This document shows, piece by piece, positions 24,709 through 33,215 of a stretch of 33,215 nucleotides of DNA. The translations under genes and the position numbers were made by a program. Numbering within the stretch: position 1 is the stretch's first letter; every line of letters starts with the position of its first letter. The notes under the pieces were generated by a model that worked only from the letters and a program-made list of their open reading frames with translations, made no database searches and had not been told where the DNA came from. Source of the DNA: Patescibacteria group bacterium UBA4664 (GTDB lineage Bacteria; Patescibacteriota; Saccharimonadia; CAILAD01; BJGX01). Location: the NCBI GenBank assembly GCA_943354575.1, contig CALRCL010000006.1, positions 1 through 33,215 of the forward strand, written 5' to 3'.

Positions 24709-25048
24709 TTAGTAAAATTGATATTTCTTGATGTAAATCACGTAAATATATTTCGTTCTGCTCTGTTTTTTGCCTCTGGTTAATAAGTGCGTATAGTAAA
24801 AATATTATACCTGTAGTTTGAAAAATATCGAATAGGCTTAGGTCCACTGCATCTAATATAGGGCGGTTATAAACCATGTTATACGCTGGGAAAGAAAGTA
24901 CTATAAAAATCAATAAGAAGCACCAAAAAAACATTCTAAAACGAAATCGATTCTTTTGAATTTTTCCGAGCTTGTGCTTAGTTATTAAATTAATAATTGC
25001 TATAAAAATAATCGGGAGGTTTAGTGCTATAAGGATTAAATACCTCAT
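24689..25048 (-). CDS. DUF2304 small membrane protein, partner of polyprenyl-phosphate glycosyltransferase
   Basis: The 119-aa protein has three hydrophobic segments (about 2-22, 38-56, 75-92) separated by basic loops, and a C-terminal heptad-like region (about 95-117). This matches DUF2304 (PF10066), which usually sits next to DPM1-like GT2 genes, as here (4-nt overlap with the upstream GT2). It probably anchors or flips the polyprenyl-phosphate sugar made by that enzyme; this is an inference from gene neighbourhoods, not a proven function. Confidence 0.78.
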   Translation of the reverse strand: MRYLILIALNLPIIFIAIINLITKHKLGKIQKNRFRFRMFFWCFLLIFIVLSFPAYNMVYNRPILDAVDLSLFDIFQTTGIIFLLYALINQRQKTEQNEIYLRDLHQEISILLSENAKK

Positions 25049-25761
25049 TCGAACAGCTCCACAAGCCTGCGCTTAACAAGGCTTTTTATAATATTAATTC
25101 CATTCCAATTATTTTGACCTCTAGATTTTGAATATTCGGTATAAATAGCTTTTATTGGGTACTCATCTATGACCAATCCCTGCTGCTTAGCCCTCCATAG
25201 CATCTCCGAACAAAATTCATATCCGCTGCTCTTCCATTTTAATTGCCCTAAGGCCTTTTTTGAAAAAACTCTAAGCCCAGACTGCGAATCAGTAACCCTT
25301 ACACCAAATATCATGAACGTAAGCATAGACAAGCCCTTGTTGCCTATTACTTTAGTCTTGGCCATCCCTTCTGAATTAACCAATCTACTGCCGATAAGCA
25401 AGTCCACTCTTGATGCAGCCATATTGTTTATGCCGCCAATAACATCTTCTGCGTCATGTTGGCCGTCTGCATCCATTGTGATGGCTATATCGTATTCCTG
25501 CTGTTGTGCATAGCTTAAGCCAGTCGCAGTAGCGCTTCCACTTCCTGAGTTTAATATATGAGATATTACAGTTGTTTTTTCTTTTTTGCAGATTGTAGCA
25601 GTGTCATCGGCAGAGCCATCATCTATAACTATTATTTCGTAGCTAAATTTTTCTTGAGCCAATGCTCTCTTAAGATTTTTTATAACACTGCCTATGATCC
25701 TGGCTTCATTGAAGGCAGGAATAACAATTGCGATTTTAAGGGGTTTAACCATACCAGACAT
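25045..25761 (-). CDS. DPM1-like GT2, polyprenyl-phosphate glycosyltransferase
   Basis: The 238-aa protein has the dolichyl-phosphate mannose synthase pattern: AIVIPAFNEARIIGSVIKNL, YEIIVIDDGSADDTA, ISHILNSGSGSATATGL, the metal site ITMDADGQHD (about 93-102) and later SQSGLRVFSKKAL. It lacks membrane helices, so the adjoining DUF2304 protein may provide the membrane link. It transfers a sugar from a nucleotide donor to polyprenyl phosphate, producing the type of donor that the GT39-like and DUF2142 proteins elsewhere in the locus would use. The ATG at 25761 overlaps the rmlA stop by one base (TAATG); an ATG three codons later is an alternative start. Confidence 0.9.
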   Translation of the reverse strand: MSGMVKPLKIAIVIPAFNEARIIGSVIKNLKRALAQEKFSYEIIVIDDGSADDTATICKKEKTTVISHILNSGSGSATATGLSYAQQQEYDIAITMDADGQHDAEDVIGGINNMAASRVDLLIGSRLVNSEGMAKTKVIGNKGLSMLTFMIFGVRVTDSQSGLRVFSKKALGQLKWKSSGYEFCSEMLWRAKQQGLVIDEYPIKAIYTEYSKSRGQNNWNGINIIKSLVKRRLVELFE

Positions 25762-26627
25762 TATACACCTTTGATTAAATTATTCAGATATTCCCCGTAC
25801 CCAGACTTGACTAAGTCTTTGGCTACTTCTTTGAGCTTATTGGCATCAATATACCCCTCGCGGTAGGCAATCTCTTCGATACAGCCAATCTTTAAGCCAG
25901 TGCGCTTTTCGATAACATGTATGTATTCGGCCGCCTCCATCATCGAGGCAAATGTACCGGTATCGAGCCAAGCCGATCCGCGGTCCATAACCTGTACTTT
26001 GAGCTTTTTGCGCTTCAGGTACTCTGCATTAATACTGGTAATCTCGAGCTCCCCGCGATCGCTGGGCTTGATGTGGTGGGCGATATCGACGACATCGTTA
26101 TCATAAAAATACAGCCCCGTAATTGCGAAGTTCGATTTTGGCTTGGTGGGCTTTTCGACTACCGATACGACATTCATGCCACCATCGAACTCAACCACTC
26201 CGTAGCGCTCTGGGTCTGAAACCTGATAGGCGAATATTGTGCCGCCTTCGACATCCGTACACTGCTTTAGGGCCTTACCAAACTGGCTGCCGTAAAAGAT
26301 ATTGTCACCCAGCACCAGAGCAACTTTGTCGCTACCAATAAACTCTTTGCCAATAATAAAGGCTTGTGCCAGGCCATCTGGCGACGGCTGCACGGCGTAA
26401 CTGAGGCTAATACCAATATCGCTACCATCGCCCAAAAGGCGCTTAAATTGGGCCTGTTCGTGCGGGGTGGTGATTATTAGAATGTCTTTTATACCTGATA
26501 GCATTAGTGTGCTTAAGGGGTAGTAGATCATTGGCTTATCATAAATAGGCATTAGTTGCTTACTAATACCTTTGGTGATTGGGTAAAGGCGCGTCCCGCT
26601 GCCGCCGGCTAAAATTATTCCCTTCAT
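25761..26627 (-). CDS. rmlA: Glucose-1-phosphate thymidylyltransferase
   Basis: RmlA (RfbA) makes dTDP-glucose from glucose-1-phosphate and dTTP, the first step of dTDP-L-rhamnose synthesis. At 288 aa it has the normal length of the short form. The signature [16 protein letters not shown] (3-18) with [20 protein letters not shown] follows, and LGDNIFYG and VVEKP are also present, as expected. It sits 6 nt after rmlD. A strong Shine-Dalgarno AAGGAG at 26637-26642 overlaps the end of rmlD and precedes the ATG by 9 nt. This makes rmlA one of the few genes in the window with a clear ribosome-binding site. Confidence 0.97.
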   Translation of the reverse strand: MKGIILAGGSGTRLYPITKGISKQLMPIYDKPMIYYPLSTLMLSGIKDILIITTPHEQAQFKRLLGDGSDIGISLSYAVQPSPDGLAQAFIIGKEFIGSDKVALVLGDNIFYGSQFGKALKQCTDVEGGTIFAYQVSDPERYGVVEFDGGMNVVSVVEKPTKPKSNFAITGLYFYDNDVVDIAHHIKPSDRGELEITSINAEYLKRKKLKVQVMDRGSAWLDTGTFASMMEAAEYIHVIEKRTGLKIGCIEEIAYREGYIDANKLKEVAKDLVKSGYGEYLNNLIKGV

Positions 26628-26633
26628 TACAAA

Positions 26634-27479
26634 TTACTCCTTGTTTAAATAATTCTTCAATTCATGACGCCAATCGATAGACTTGAAGCCTGCAGAATGA
26701 ATTTTATCAAGATTAAGTGTACTAGATAACGGGCGAGGTGCAATACCTGTTTTGCCCTGGTAGTATTTCTGGGTACTAATATTCGCAACTTTTTGGTTGA
26801 CGTTGGCAATATTATATATTTCTCTTGTGATATCAGCCCAGCTAACACTTGGGCCGGAATTGGTAAGATTATATAAGCCATAGTCTTTGTTTTTGGTAAG
26901 CAGAAAATCTATTGCCTTGACCAGCTCAGAAGTAAAGGTTAGTCGGCCTATTTGGTCCGATACTACGGTCGGGCTAATACCTTTTTGGCCCAACTCTAGC
27001 ATGGTACGCACAAAATTTTTGCCTTCACCAATAACCCAAGATGTTCTGATAATATAATGCTTTTTAGCTAAGCTACAGGCTATATCCCCAGCTACTTTAC
27101 TCGCGCCATAGACAGAAATAGGCGATAGACTTTCTTCTTCGGTATGGTTTTTTTGGGTGCCATCAAAAACATAATCTGTAGAAACATGAACCAAAACAGC
27201 CCCAATTGAGTTGGCTGCTTCGCTTAAATATGCTACCGCCGTGGCGTTGACTTGGTAGGCCAAGACCCTCCCCTGTGCTGTTTCGGCACCGTCTACATCG
27301 GTGTAGGCGGCGGCATTGATGATGTACTCTATGCCTTGCCAGCTATAGTTTTGCACACTTTTTTTGTTTGTGATGTCTAGCTCATCAATGTCTGCATGCT
27401 TGGCTTTGGGGTATTTTTTTCTTAAGGCCGTGCCAAGCTGGCCATTGGCGCCGACAATAAATATTTTTGAATCTTGCAT
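26634..27479 (-). CDS. rmlD: dTDP-4-dehydrorhamnose reductase
   Basis: RmlD (RfbD) performs the last, NADPH-dependent reduction to dTDP-L-rhamnose. The 281-aa protein has the Rossmann start IFIVGANGQLGTAL (6-19), INAAAYTDVDGAE, VLVHVSTDYVFDGTQ and the catalytic YGASKVAGD (YxxxK), all in the usual places. Its ATG overlaps the rmlC stop by one base (TAATG). The three enzymes rmlC, rmlD and rmlA therefore form a tightly coupled block after rmlB. Confidence 0.96.
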   Translation of the reverse strand: MQDSKIFIVGANGQLGTALRKKYPKAKHADIDELDITNKKSVQNYSWQGIEYIINAAAYTDVDGAETAQGRVLAYQVNATAVAYLSEAANSIGAVLVHVSTDYVFDGTQKNHTEEESLSPISVYGASKVAGDIACSLAKKHYIIRTSWVIGEGKNFVRTMLELGQKGISPTVVSDQIGRLTFTSELVKAIDFLLTKNKDYGLYNLTNSGPSVSWADITREIYNIANVNQKVANISTQKYYQGKTGIAPRPLSSTLNLDKIHSAGFKSIDWRHELKNYLNKE

Positions 27480-28047
27480 TACAACTCTAGTGGTTTAATA
27501 CTTTTGAGCACTGGGTGCTTGGAGTCTTTTCCTGAAATAATAGCCTCAGACTGTGGTATTGGCCAGTCTATAGCGGATTCTTTGTCAAAAAGATTGAGAA
27601 AGGTGTACTGGCTGTATCGAGACCAATGCTCGTTGACCAAATAAGTATAGGTAACATGGGGCTCGAGGGTTTGGTAGCCGTTGGCTACCCCTCTGGGCAC
27701 AAAAATAGCAATACTGGGGTCTATCTCCATAGCTAAGCTCTGACCAAAACTTTCTCCTTTGCGCAGATCTACCCAGGCTCCAAAAACTACACCGTTAGCT
27801 ACCGAGATGAATTTTTCCCAGGGCTCGGCGTGCAACCCCCTGGTGACTCCACGCTCTTTGTTATATGAAAAATTGTTTTGAACAACTTCAAAGCTCGGCA
27901 AGCCCAAGGCTTCCATTTTTTGTTTTTGGTAGTTTTCTTTAAACCAGCCGCGGTTGTCGCCATGCACTGGCAAATGTAAGGCTAATAATCCTGGGATGTT
28001 GGTTTTTTCTATTTGGAGTTCTTGGTTTTTTTTGGGCTCGGAGCTCA

Positions 28048-28048
<1 letters not shown>
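27479..28048 (-). CDS. rmlC: dTDP-4-dehydrorhamnose 3,5-epimerase family protein
   Basis: The 189-aa cupin protein matches RmlC (RfbC). GVTRGLHAEPWEKFI holds the catalytic His of the RGLH motif, followed by GVVFGAWVDLRKGESFG and FVPRGVANGYQTLEP. The stretch after RGLH (AEPWEKF rather than the usual YQxPP..Q) marks a divergent subfamily that still occurs next to rmlB and rmlD. The start is GTG at 28048, overlapping the rmlB stop (TAGTG); no in-frame ATG exists until well inside the domain. Confidence 0.9.
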
Positions 28049-29061
<1,013 letters not shown>

Positions 29062-29117
29062 TATCTGTTGCACGAGGTTTTTACTGAAACTAAGGCTTAC
29101 TTCGGTGGTGTTAAAAA

Positions 29118-29146
29118 TTAACAAATAATAGTATTTATTGTATAAT
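29118..29146 (+). promoter_or_regulatory. Sigma70-type promoter for the VanW gene
   Basis: TTAACA (29118-29123), a 17-nt spacer and TATAAT (29141-29146) make a near-consensus promoter. It points away from the rml promoter in the same 127-nt gap. The ATG at 29174 would have a leader of about 20 nt without a clear Shine-Dalgarno sequence. Confidence 0.6.
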
Positions 29147-29173
29147 ATACTTGATAACGATTGGTCATAACAG

Positions 29174-30916
29174 ATGATAGAGCTAAAAACCTGGTGGATA
29201 AAATCCAAAACCTGGCAACATATTTTGCTAGGCGCTGGGTTAGTTTTGGGTCTGTACTTTGTGATTATTTTTATGGTGCGGCTTGGGCATTACGACAAGC
29301 TGCTGCCGGGCATAGCCTTGCGCGGCGTGTACGTCGGTGGTCTCACCAAGCCACAAGCCGTTGCAAAGCTCGATGCCGCCACGACAAACTATATGAACTC
29401 CGAGATTACCTACCAAGCAAACGGCGAGAGCGTTGCTGCCAAGCCTGCCAGCTTTGGCATTAGCTTCGATAACAAGGCATATGTAGATGAGGCTTTCAAG
29501 CTCGGTCGTGATAGCGACATCATTAGCGATATTGCAACCCAAACATCACTGCTATTTAGCGCCCCAGATATCATGCAGCTGGGTGTCGATGGTGCTGTGT
29601 TCTCGAAAGAGCTGGTCAATATCAACCGAATCATCGCCAGGCCCAGCCAAAATGCCGAGTACCAATTCGGCAGCGGCAAAATTAGCGTCACTGAAGCCAA
29701 GAACGGCGCAAGTATTGATATGGGTTGGGCAATATTTAACCTCACCAGGCAATTTAGTGAGCTCAAAAGTAAGCTTGATCTGCCCGTAACCACCTCGCTA
29801 CCAAACCGCAGTACCGAGATGCTATTAAGGCAAAAAGATACCGTGGCTAATATCGCAAAAGCGCCCCTGGTGCTGACCTACGCCAACAAAAGCTGGGCCA
29901 TCACTCAGCAGCAGCTGGTTAGTTGGGTCGATATCGACTATCAAAAAGGCCCCCTTGTTACGGACTTATTAAATCGCTACTTCGACATACCAATTACGCT
30001 CAACGACTTTAGTATCAATAAGCAAAATGCCGTAAATTATTTGGCTGGTCTGGCTGGAGAGATAAACCAGCCAGCCATTGATGCTACTCTGGCAATTAGT
30101 GGTGGGCGAGCAACTGTTTTTAAACAGAGCCGCGACGGCAAAGTCCTCAACGCCTCAAAAACTGCCGATGCCATAATATCGGCCACCGAATCTATCGACA
30201 ATCAGCCCATTGAGCTAGTGGTGGATGTTCAAAAAGCCATAGTGGCAGATAGTAATATCGATAATCTTGGCATTAAAGAGCTAATTGGTGAGGGCATAAC
30301 GTACTTCCCGGGCTCGTCGGCCGCGCGTTTGCAAAATGTTAGGGTTGGGGCAGCTAGGTTTAATGGAGTTTTGCTAAAGCCCGACCAAGTTTTTAGTTTT
30401 GGTGAGTATCTTGGCGATGTTGGTGCCGAGCAGGGTTATGTCGAGGGGCTTATTATTCTCGATAAGCGCGTCGAAAAGGCCTACGGCGGAGGTTTGTGTC
30501 AGGTATCGAGTACTGCCTACCGTGCAGCACTGCTATCTGGCCTGCCGATAGTTGAGCGCACCAACCACTCTTTTGCGATTAGCTACTATACGGCGCCGTT
30601 TGGTGTGCCTGGGGTCGATGCCACCATTTATTACCCTCAAGTCGATATGAAGTTCAAAAACGATACTGGCCACTATATACTAATCCAAACTGAGATGGTC
30701 GGCACTACGCTGAAGTTTAGCTTTTATGGTACCAAAACCAAAACTGGAGTTATCAATGGCCCATCGTTCGTGTATGGCAGTAATGATGAAACCAAGCCGT
30801 CTCAGACGGTCTTTTATAGGCAGGTGCTAGACCTATCGGGCAACATCATCAAGACCGACACCGTCAACACCTACTACAAGTCGTCGCTCGACTTTCCTGT
30901 TGCTACTAGCAACTAA
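29174..30916 (+). CDS. VanW family membrane-anchored protein with peptidoglycan-binding-like domains
   Basis: The 580-aa protein has one N-terminal transmembrane helix (about 16-37) and an extracytoplasmic remainder. The segment PGIALRGVYVGGLTKPQA (45-62) is the usual entrance to YoaR/PG_binding_4 domains, which appear twice (about 80-200 and 215-350). The VanW domain covers about 375-515 and contains FSFGEYLG, YGGGLCQVSSTAYRAAL and ERTNHSFAISYY, all typical. A C-terminal beta-rich tail (about 520-575) is G5-like in position. VanW proteins occur in many Gram-positive and CPR genomes; despite the name they are not shown to confer vancomycin resistance, and a cell wall role is presumed. The gene faces mnmE, with 35 nt between the two stops. 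Confidence 0.88.
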   Translation: MIELKTWWIKSKTWQHILLGAGLVLGLYFVIIFMVRLGHYDKLLPGIALRGVYVGGLTKPQAVAKLDAATTNYMNSEITYQANGESVAAKPASFGISFDNKAYVDEAFKLGRDSDIISDIATQTSLLFSAPDIMQLGVDGAVFSKELVNINRIIARPSQNAEYQFGSGKISVTEAKNGASIDMGWAIFNLTRQFSELKSKLDLPVTTSLPNRSTEMLLRQKDTVANIAKAPLVLTYANKSWAITQQQLVSWVDIDYQKGPLVTDLLNRYFDIPITLNDFSINKQNAVNYLAGLAGEINQPAIDATLAISGGRATVFKQSRDGKVLNASKTADAIISATESIDNQPIELVVDVQKAIVADSNIDNLGIKELIGEGITYFPGSSAARLQNVRVGAARFNGVLLKPDQVFSFGEYLGDVGAEQGYVEGLIILDKRVEKAYGGGLCQVSSTAYRAALLSGLPIVERTNHSFAISYYTAPFGVPGVDATIYYPQVDMKFKNDTGHYILIQTEMVGTTLKFSFYGTKTKTGVINGPSFVYGSNDETKPSQTVFYRQVLDLSGNIIKTDTVNTYYKSSLDFPVATSN

Positions 30917-30951
30917 TTATTGAGAATTAATAATCTACTATTACTACGGAG

Positions 30952-32277
30952 CTACTTGCCGATACAGAAGTTTCTGAATATCGAGTCGATAATTTGCTGG
31001 TTAGCGTGCTCGCCGGTTAGCTCATTGAGATCTTTAGCGACTAGCTCAAGCTCGGCGCTAATAATATCGAAGCTCAAGTTCTGGGCCTCGTCCTCGAGCT
31101 TGGTTAGTGCCTGCTCTACACGGTTAATGATATTTAGCTGACGCTCAGTCAGGATTTGCAGGCTGGTCTGGGCTTGGTCGAGGCTTAAGCTAATAATTTT
31201 GTCGGTCAGCTCTTTGATGCCGGATTTTTTTAGGGCACTGATTTGAATGCCTTTTGATTTGTTATTGCTGATATCAGACTTGGTGAATACTTTAATTGTT
31301 TTAGGACTATCGATGTACTCGATAAGGTTTTTGGACTCGATAAAAGCCTTGGTTTTGGATTCTTGGCCGGGCTCAATTAGTAATAGTATAATGTCAGCGC
31401 TTTTGATGTTTTCAATAGATTTTTCGATGCCAATCTTTTCGACGGCACCGGGTTTAGAATTAAGCCCAGCGGTGTCGATGAATTGGTAGTTGATTCCGCC
31501 CAGCTCGGCGGTTTCGTTAATTGTGTCGCGGGTAGTACCGGCCTGGTCCGATACGATCGAACGGTCAAACCCCAGCAGAGTGTTTAGTAGTGTGCTTTTA
31601 CCAGCATTGGGTAGCCCGATTAGCACGACGTTGATTCCCTCTCGAAGTTTTGGCAGTATCTCGGAGCCCGCCTTGATGATGTTGATTTTGGTTATTATAC
31701 TAGCCAGTGCCTCGGCAATCATGGTGCTATCAAGTAGCGGCAGGTCTTCTTCTGAAAAATCCAAATCGGCGGCAAGAGTGGCACCGAGCTTGGTAACTTC
31801 GCGCAAGATGTCTTTGATTTGTTTACTAAACTCGCCAGCCAGCTGTCTGGTAGCGAGCCTGGCAAGCTGGGTATTTTCGGCTGATACCAGCTCCATAATG
31901 GCTTCGGCCTGGGCTACGTCGATTTTGCCATTATAGTACGCTCGCTCACTAAATTCGCCGGGCTTGGCGGCCTCGATGCCCTCGGCAAAGAGCACATCCA
32001 AAATGTTGCGCTGGACAACTTTCGAGCCGTGGCAGTGAATCTCGACAACATCTTCGCCAGTAAAAGAGTTTGGGGCCTTAAAATAGACCATCATTGCGTG
32101 GTCGATTTTTTGCTTACCTTCATAAATCCAGGCTGGCTTGATTTGGTTTGGAGTCGGCGTTGCAGTTGAGTTAGTCAATAGCTTATAGGCACCTAGGGAC
32201 TTTGGTCCTGATACCCTAATAACAGCAATAGCTCCCCTCCCTGACGCAGTAGCGATGGCAGTAATAGTTGTATTCAT
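30952..32277 (-). CDS. mnmE: tRNA modification GTPase MnmE
   Basis: MnmE (TrmE), with MnmG, installs the aminomethyl group on the wobble uridine (position 34) of certain tRNAs. The 441-aa protein has the N-terminal formyl-THF-binding domain (ITAIATASGRGAIAVIRVSG), the helical domain, and an inserted G domain with GLPNAGKS at 221-228, GTTRDT, DTAGL and TKSD. It ends with the conserved CIGK (438-441), which carries the catalytic cysteine. It follows jag with no gap (jag stop at 32278, ATG at 32277). Confidence 0.97.
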   Translation of the reverse strand: MNTTITAIATASGRGAIAVIRVSGPKSLGAYKLLTNSTATPTPNQIKPAWIYEGKQKIDHAMMVYFKAPNSFTGEDVVEIHCHGSKVVQRNILDVLFAEGIEAAKPGEFSERAYYNGKIDVAQAEAIMELVSAENTQLARLATRQLAGEFSKQIKDILREVTKLGATLAADLDFSEEDLPLLDSTMIAEALASIITKINIIKAGSEILPKLREGINVVLIGLPNAGKSTLLNTLLGFDRSIVSDQAGTTRDTINETAELGGINYQFIDTAGLNSKPGAVEKIGIEKSIENIKSADIILLLIEPGQESKTKAFIESKNLIEYIDSPKTIKVFTKSDISNNKSKGIQISALKKSGIKELTDKIISLSLDQAQTSLQILTERQLNIINRVEQALTKLEDEAQNLSFDIISAELELVAKDLNELTGEHANQQIIDSIFRNFCIGK

Positions 32278-32718
32278 TTATCTTTTTTTAATAACTATGT
32301 GGCGATCAAGATCTTCGCCCTCGCTGGCCGTAACAACATCTGGATTCTCGGCTAGCAAGGTATGTACCGAGCGACGCTCGAAGGCGTTCATTGGTGCGAG
32401 GTGCTGGTCTTCGCCGCTAGCCAAGGCCTTGTCGGCAAGCTCCTGGGCAATACCCTGGACCTTCTCAACCCGCTCTTTTTTATAACCACCGATGTCGATA
32501 CCCACATAGCCCTCATCGCTCGACTGACGTCGATAGATAGTGTTGACGATGGCCTGAAATGAGCGCAGTGTTTCGCCGCCCTTGCCGATTAGTAGCGCCG
32601 AATCGTCGGAGCTAATAGTAAGGTATATCGGCTCTTGTGATTCGATTGATATAGTGGCCGAGACACCCATAGAATCGAGTGTTTTCTGGGCGATGTCTTG
32701 GGCTTCGATGGCCGACAT
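32278..32718 (-). CDS. jag: KH/R3H RNA-binding protein Jag (KhpB)
   Basis: The 146-aa protein has a KH domain with ALLIGKGGETLRSFQAIVN (41-59) and an R3H domain with LAPMNAFERRSVHTLL (about 106-121), the architecture of Jag/SpoIIIJ-associated proteins. The N-terminal Jag_N domain seen in Firmicutes is absent, giving a short form. It lies between yidC and mnmE in the conserved order and overlaps the yidC stop by one base (TAATG). In Gram-positive bacteria KhpB binds RNA with KhpA and affects cell division and wall growth. Confidence 0.94.
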   Translation of the reverse strand: MSAIEAQDIAQKTLDSMGVSATISIESQEPIYLTISSDDSALLIGKGGETLRSFQAIVNTIYRRQSSDEGYVGIDIGGYKKERVEKVQGIAQELADKALASGEDQHLAPMNAFERRSVHTLLAENPDVVTASEGEDLDRHIVIKKR

Positions 32719-33215
32719 TATTTTTTGCCCTTGTTTTTGATTCTGGTTTTAACTCGGGGCTTAGGTAGCTTTTTGGTGGCCGATGCTGCGGAGCCTTTTC
32801 TGATGACCTTCACGACGTCCATTTCTTCCATGGTCTCGACTTCTTTACGCATAATCAACCATTGCTGGCCAATCGATAGGAAGTTGGTGGTGATCCAGTA
32901 GGTTGGTAGCGCGGCTGGTAACCCCCAGGCTATAAACACGGTTAGGGCGGGGAAGGTGTAGTTCATCATTGCAGTCATTTGGGCCTGGCTGTCCTTGACG
33001 TCGCTTGCTTGCTTTTTAGGGGTTAGCATCTTGACTTGTACAAACTGGGTTAAGCCCGATAGCACCGCCAAGATGGCGTTAGGCTTGGCCATCGATACAA
33101 TGCCAAACAGAGTAACATTAAAGGGTATTTGGCCAGTGATAATGGATTGGATGTAGGGAAGGTTTTTGACAGGAGCGTACAAAAGCGTTTCAATTCCCTG
33201 GATCGAGCCTGTAGC
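32718..33215 (-). CDS. yidC: YidC/Oxa1 membrane protein insertase (5' end beyond window)
   Basis: Only the C-terminal 165 codons are present; the frame stays open to the window edge (ATGSIQGIETLLYAPVKNLP), so no start is visible. YidC inserts proteins into the membrane, alone or with SecYEG. Conserved parts include the hydrophobic hairpin region (IPFNVTLFGIVSM, then AILAVLSGLTQFVQVKMLTP) and the last helices AMMNYTFPALTVFIAWGLPA and YWITTNFLSIGQQWLI, followed by a lysine/arginine-rich tail that may bind ribosomes. In bacteria it normally follows rnpA and rpmH, close to the origin. Confidence 0.93.
   Translation of the reverse strand, partial: ATGSIQGIETLLYAPVKNLPYIQSIITGQIPFNVTLFGIVSMAKPNAILAVLSGLTQFVQVKMLTPKKQASDVKDSQAQMTAMMNYTFPALTVFIAWGLPAALPTYWITTNFLSIGQQWLIMRKEVETMEEMDVVKVIRKGSAASATKKLPKPRVKTRIKNKGKK

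Noticed and set aside
29174-30916. VanW as evidence for a vancomycin resistance cluster
   Set aside because: No vanH, vanA/B or vanX genes are present. VanW-domain proteins are widespread and their role is not established as resistance.
30916-30934. Inverted repeat between the VanW and mnmE stops
   Set aside because: The stem is six A-T pairs only, with a 7-nt loop and no U-tract. It is too weak to call a terminator.

Overview
The window looks like a chromosomal segment of a Candidate Phyla Radiation (Patescibacteria) bacterium, most likely Saccharibacteria (TM7) or a near relative. The evidence is the yidC-jag-mnmE block, a VanW-domain membrane protein beside it, a secreted lysozyme-like protein with clostridial hydrophobic W (ChW) repeats, very tight gene packing with ATGA/GTGA/TAATG junctions, and a Gram-positive-type glycan gene set with no outer-membrane or lipid A genes. 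The standard code applies: TGA is a working stop at many junctions. The phylum is inferred from gene content, not from a marker tree.

Nearly the whole window (about 1-29050) is one large surface-glycan locus in several transcription units. (1) Bases 1-9915, minus strand: a GT2 glycosyltransferase, an O-antigen-ligase-like protein, two GT39-like membrane glycosyltransferases, a GT4, a methyltransferase, a BKACE-type zinc enzyme, a GT2-DegT aminotransferase fusion and a truncated Rossmann protein. (2) 10021-12604: a QueC-like PP-loop ATPase (minus) divergent from a polysaccharide pyruvyl transferase (plus). (3) 12634-16537, minus: ABC-2 exporter permease and ATPase, a methyltransferase and a GT4. 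(4) 16615-20841, minus: a small anchored protein, the ChW-repeat protein and a DUF2142 membrane protein. (5) 21040-23894, plus: a Wzx-type flippase, a GT2 and a methyltransferase. (6) 23881-29046, minus: rmlB-rmlC-rmlD-rmlA (dTDP-rhamnose), a polyprenyl-phosphate GT2, DUF2304 and another GT2.

Bases 29174-33215 hold the VanW protein (plus) facing mnmE, jag and the 3' part of yidC (minus). This block is usually close to the replication origin.

How the genes fit together (inference): rmlABCD make dTDP-L-rhamnose, and soluble GT2/GT4 enzymes build glycan on a polyprenyl carrier. The DPM1-like GT2 with DUF2304 could load polyprenyl-phosphate sugars for the GT39 and DUF2142 membrane proteins. Export could go through the ABC system or through Wzx. 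Methyl, pyruvyl, amino and possibly unusual acyl groups would decorate the product.

Points most worth a second look: a BKACE next to a GT2-aminotransferase fusion; a QueC-like ATPase inside a glycan locus; a near-identical 20-residue C-terminal tail on two unrelated neighbouring enzymes; a three-by-three arrangement of ChW repeats; and several promoters whose -10 box lies only 6-11 nt before the start codon, implying leaderless mRNAs. No RNA genes, CRISPR arrays, insertion sequences or att sites were seen. No gene-free stretch exceeds 300 bases; the longest is 20842-21039.
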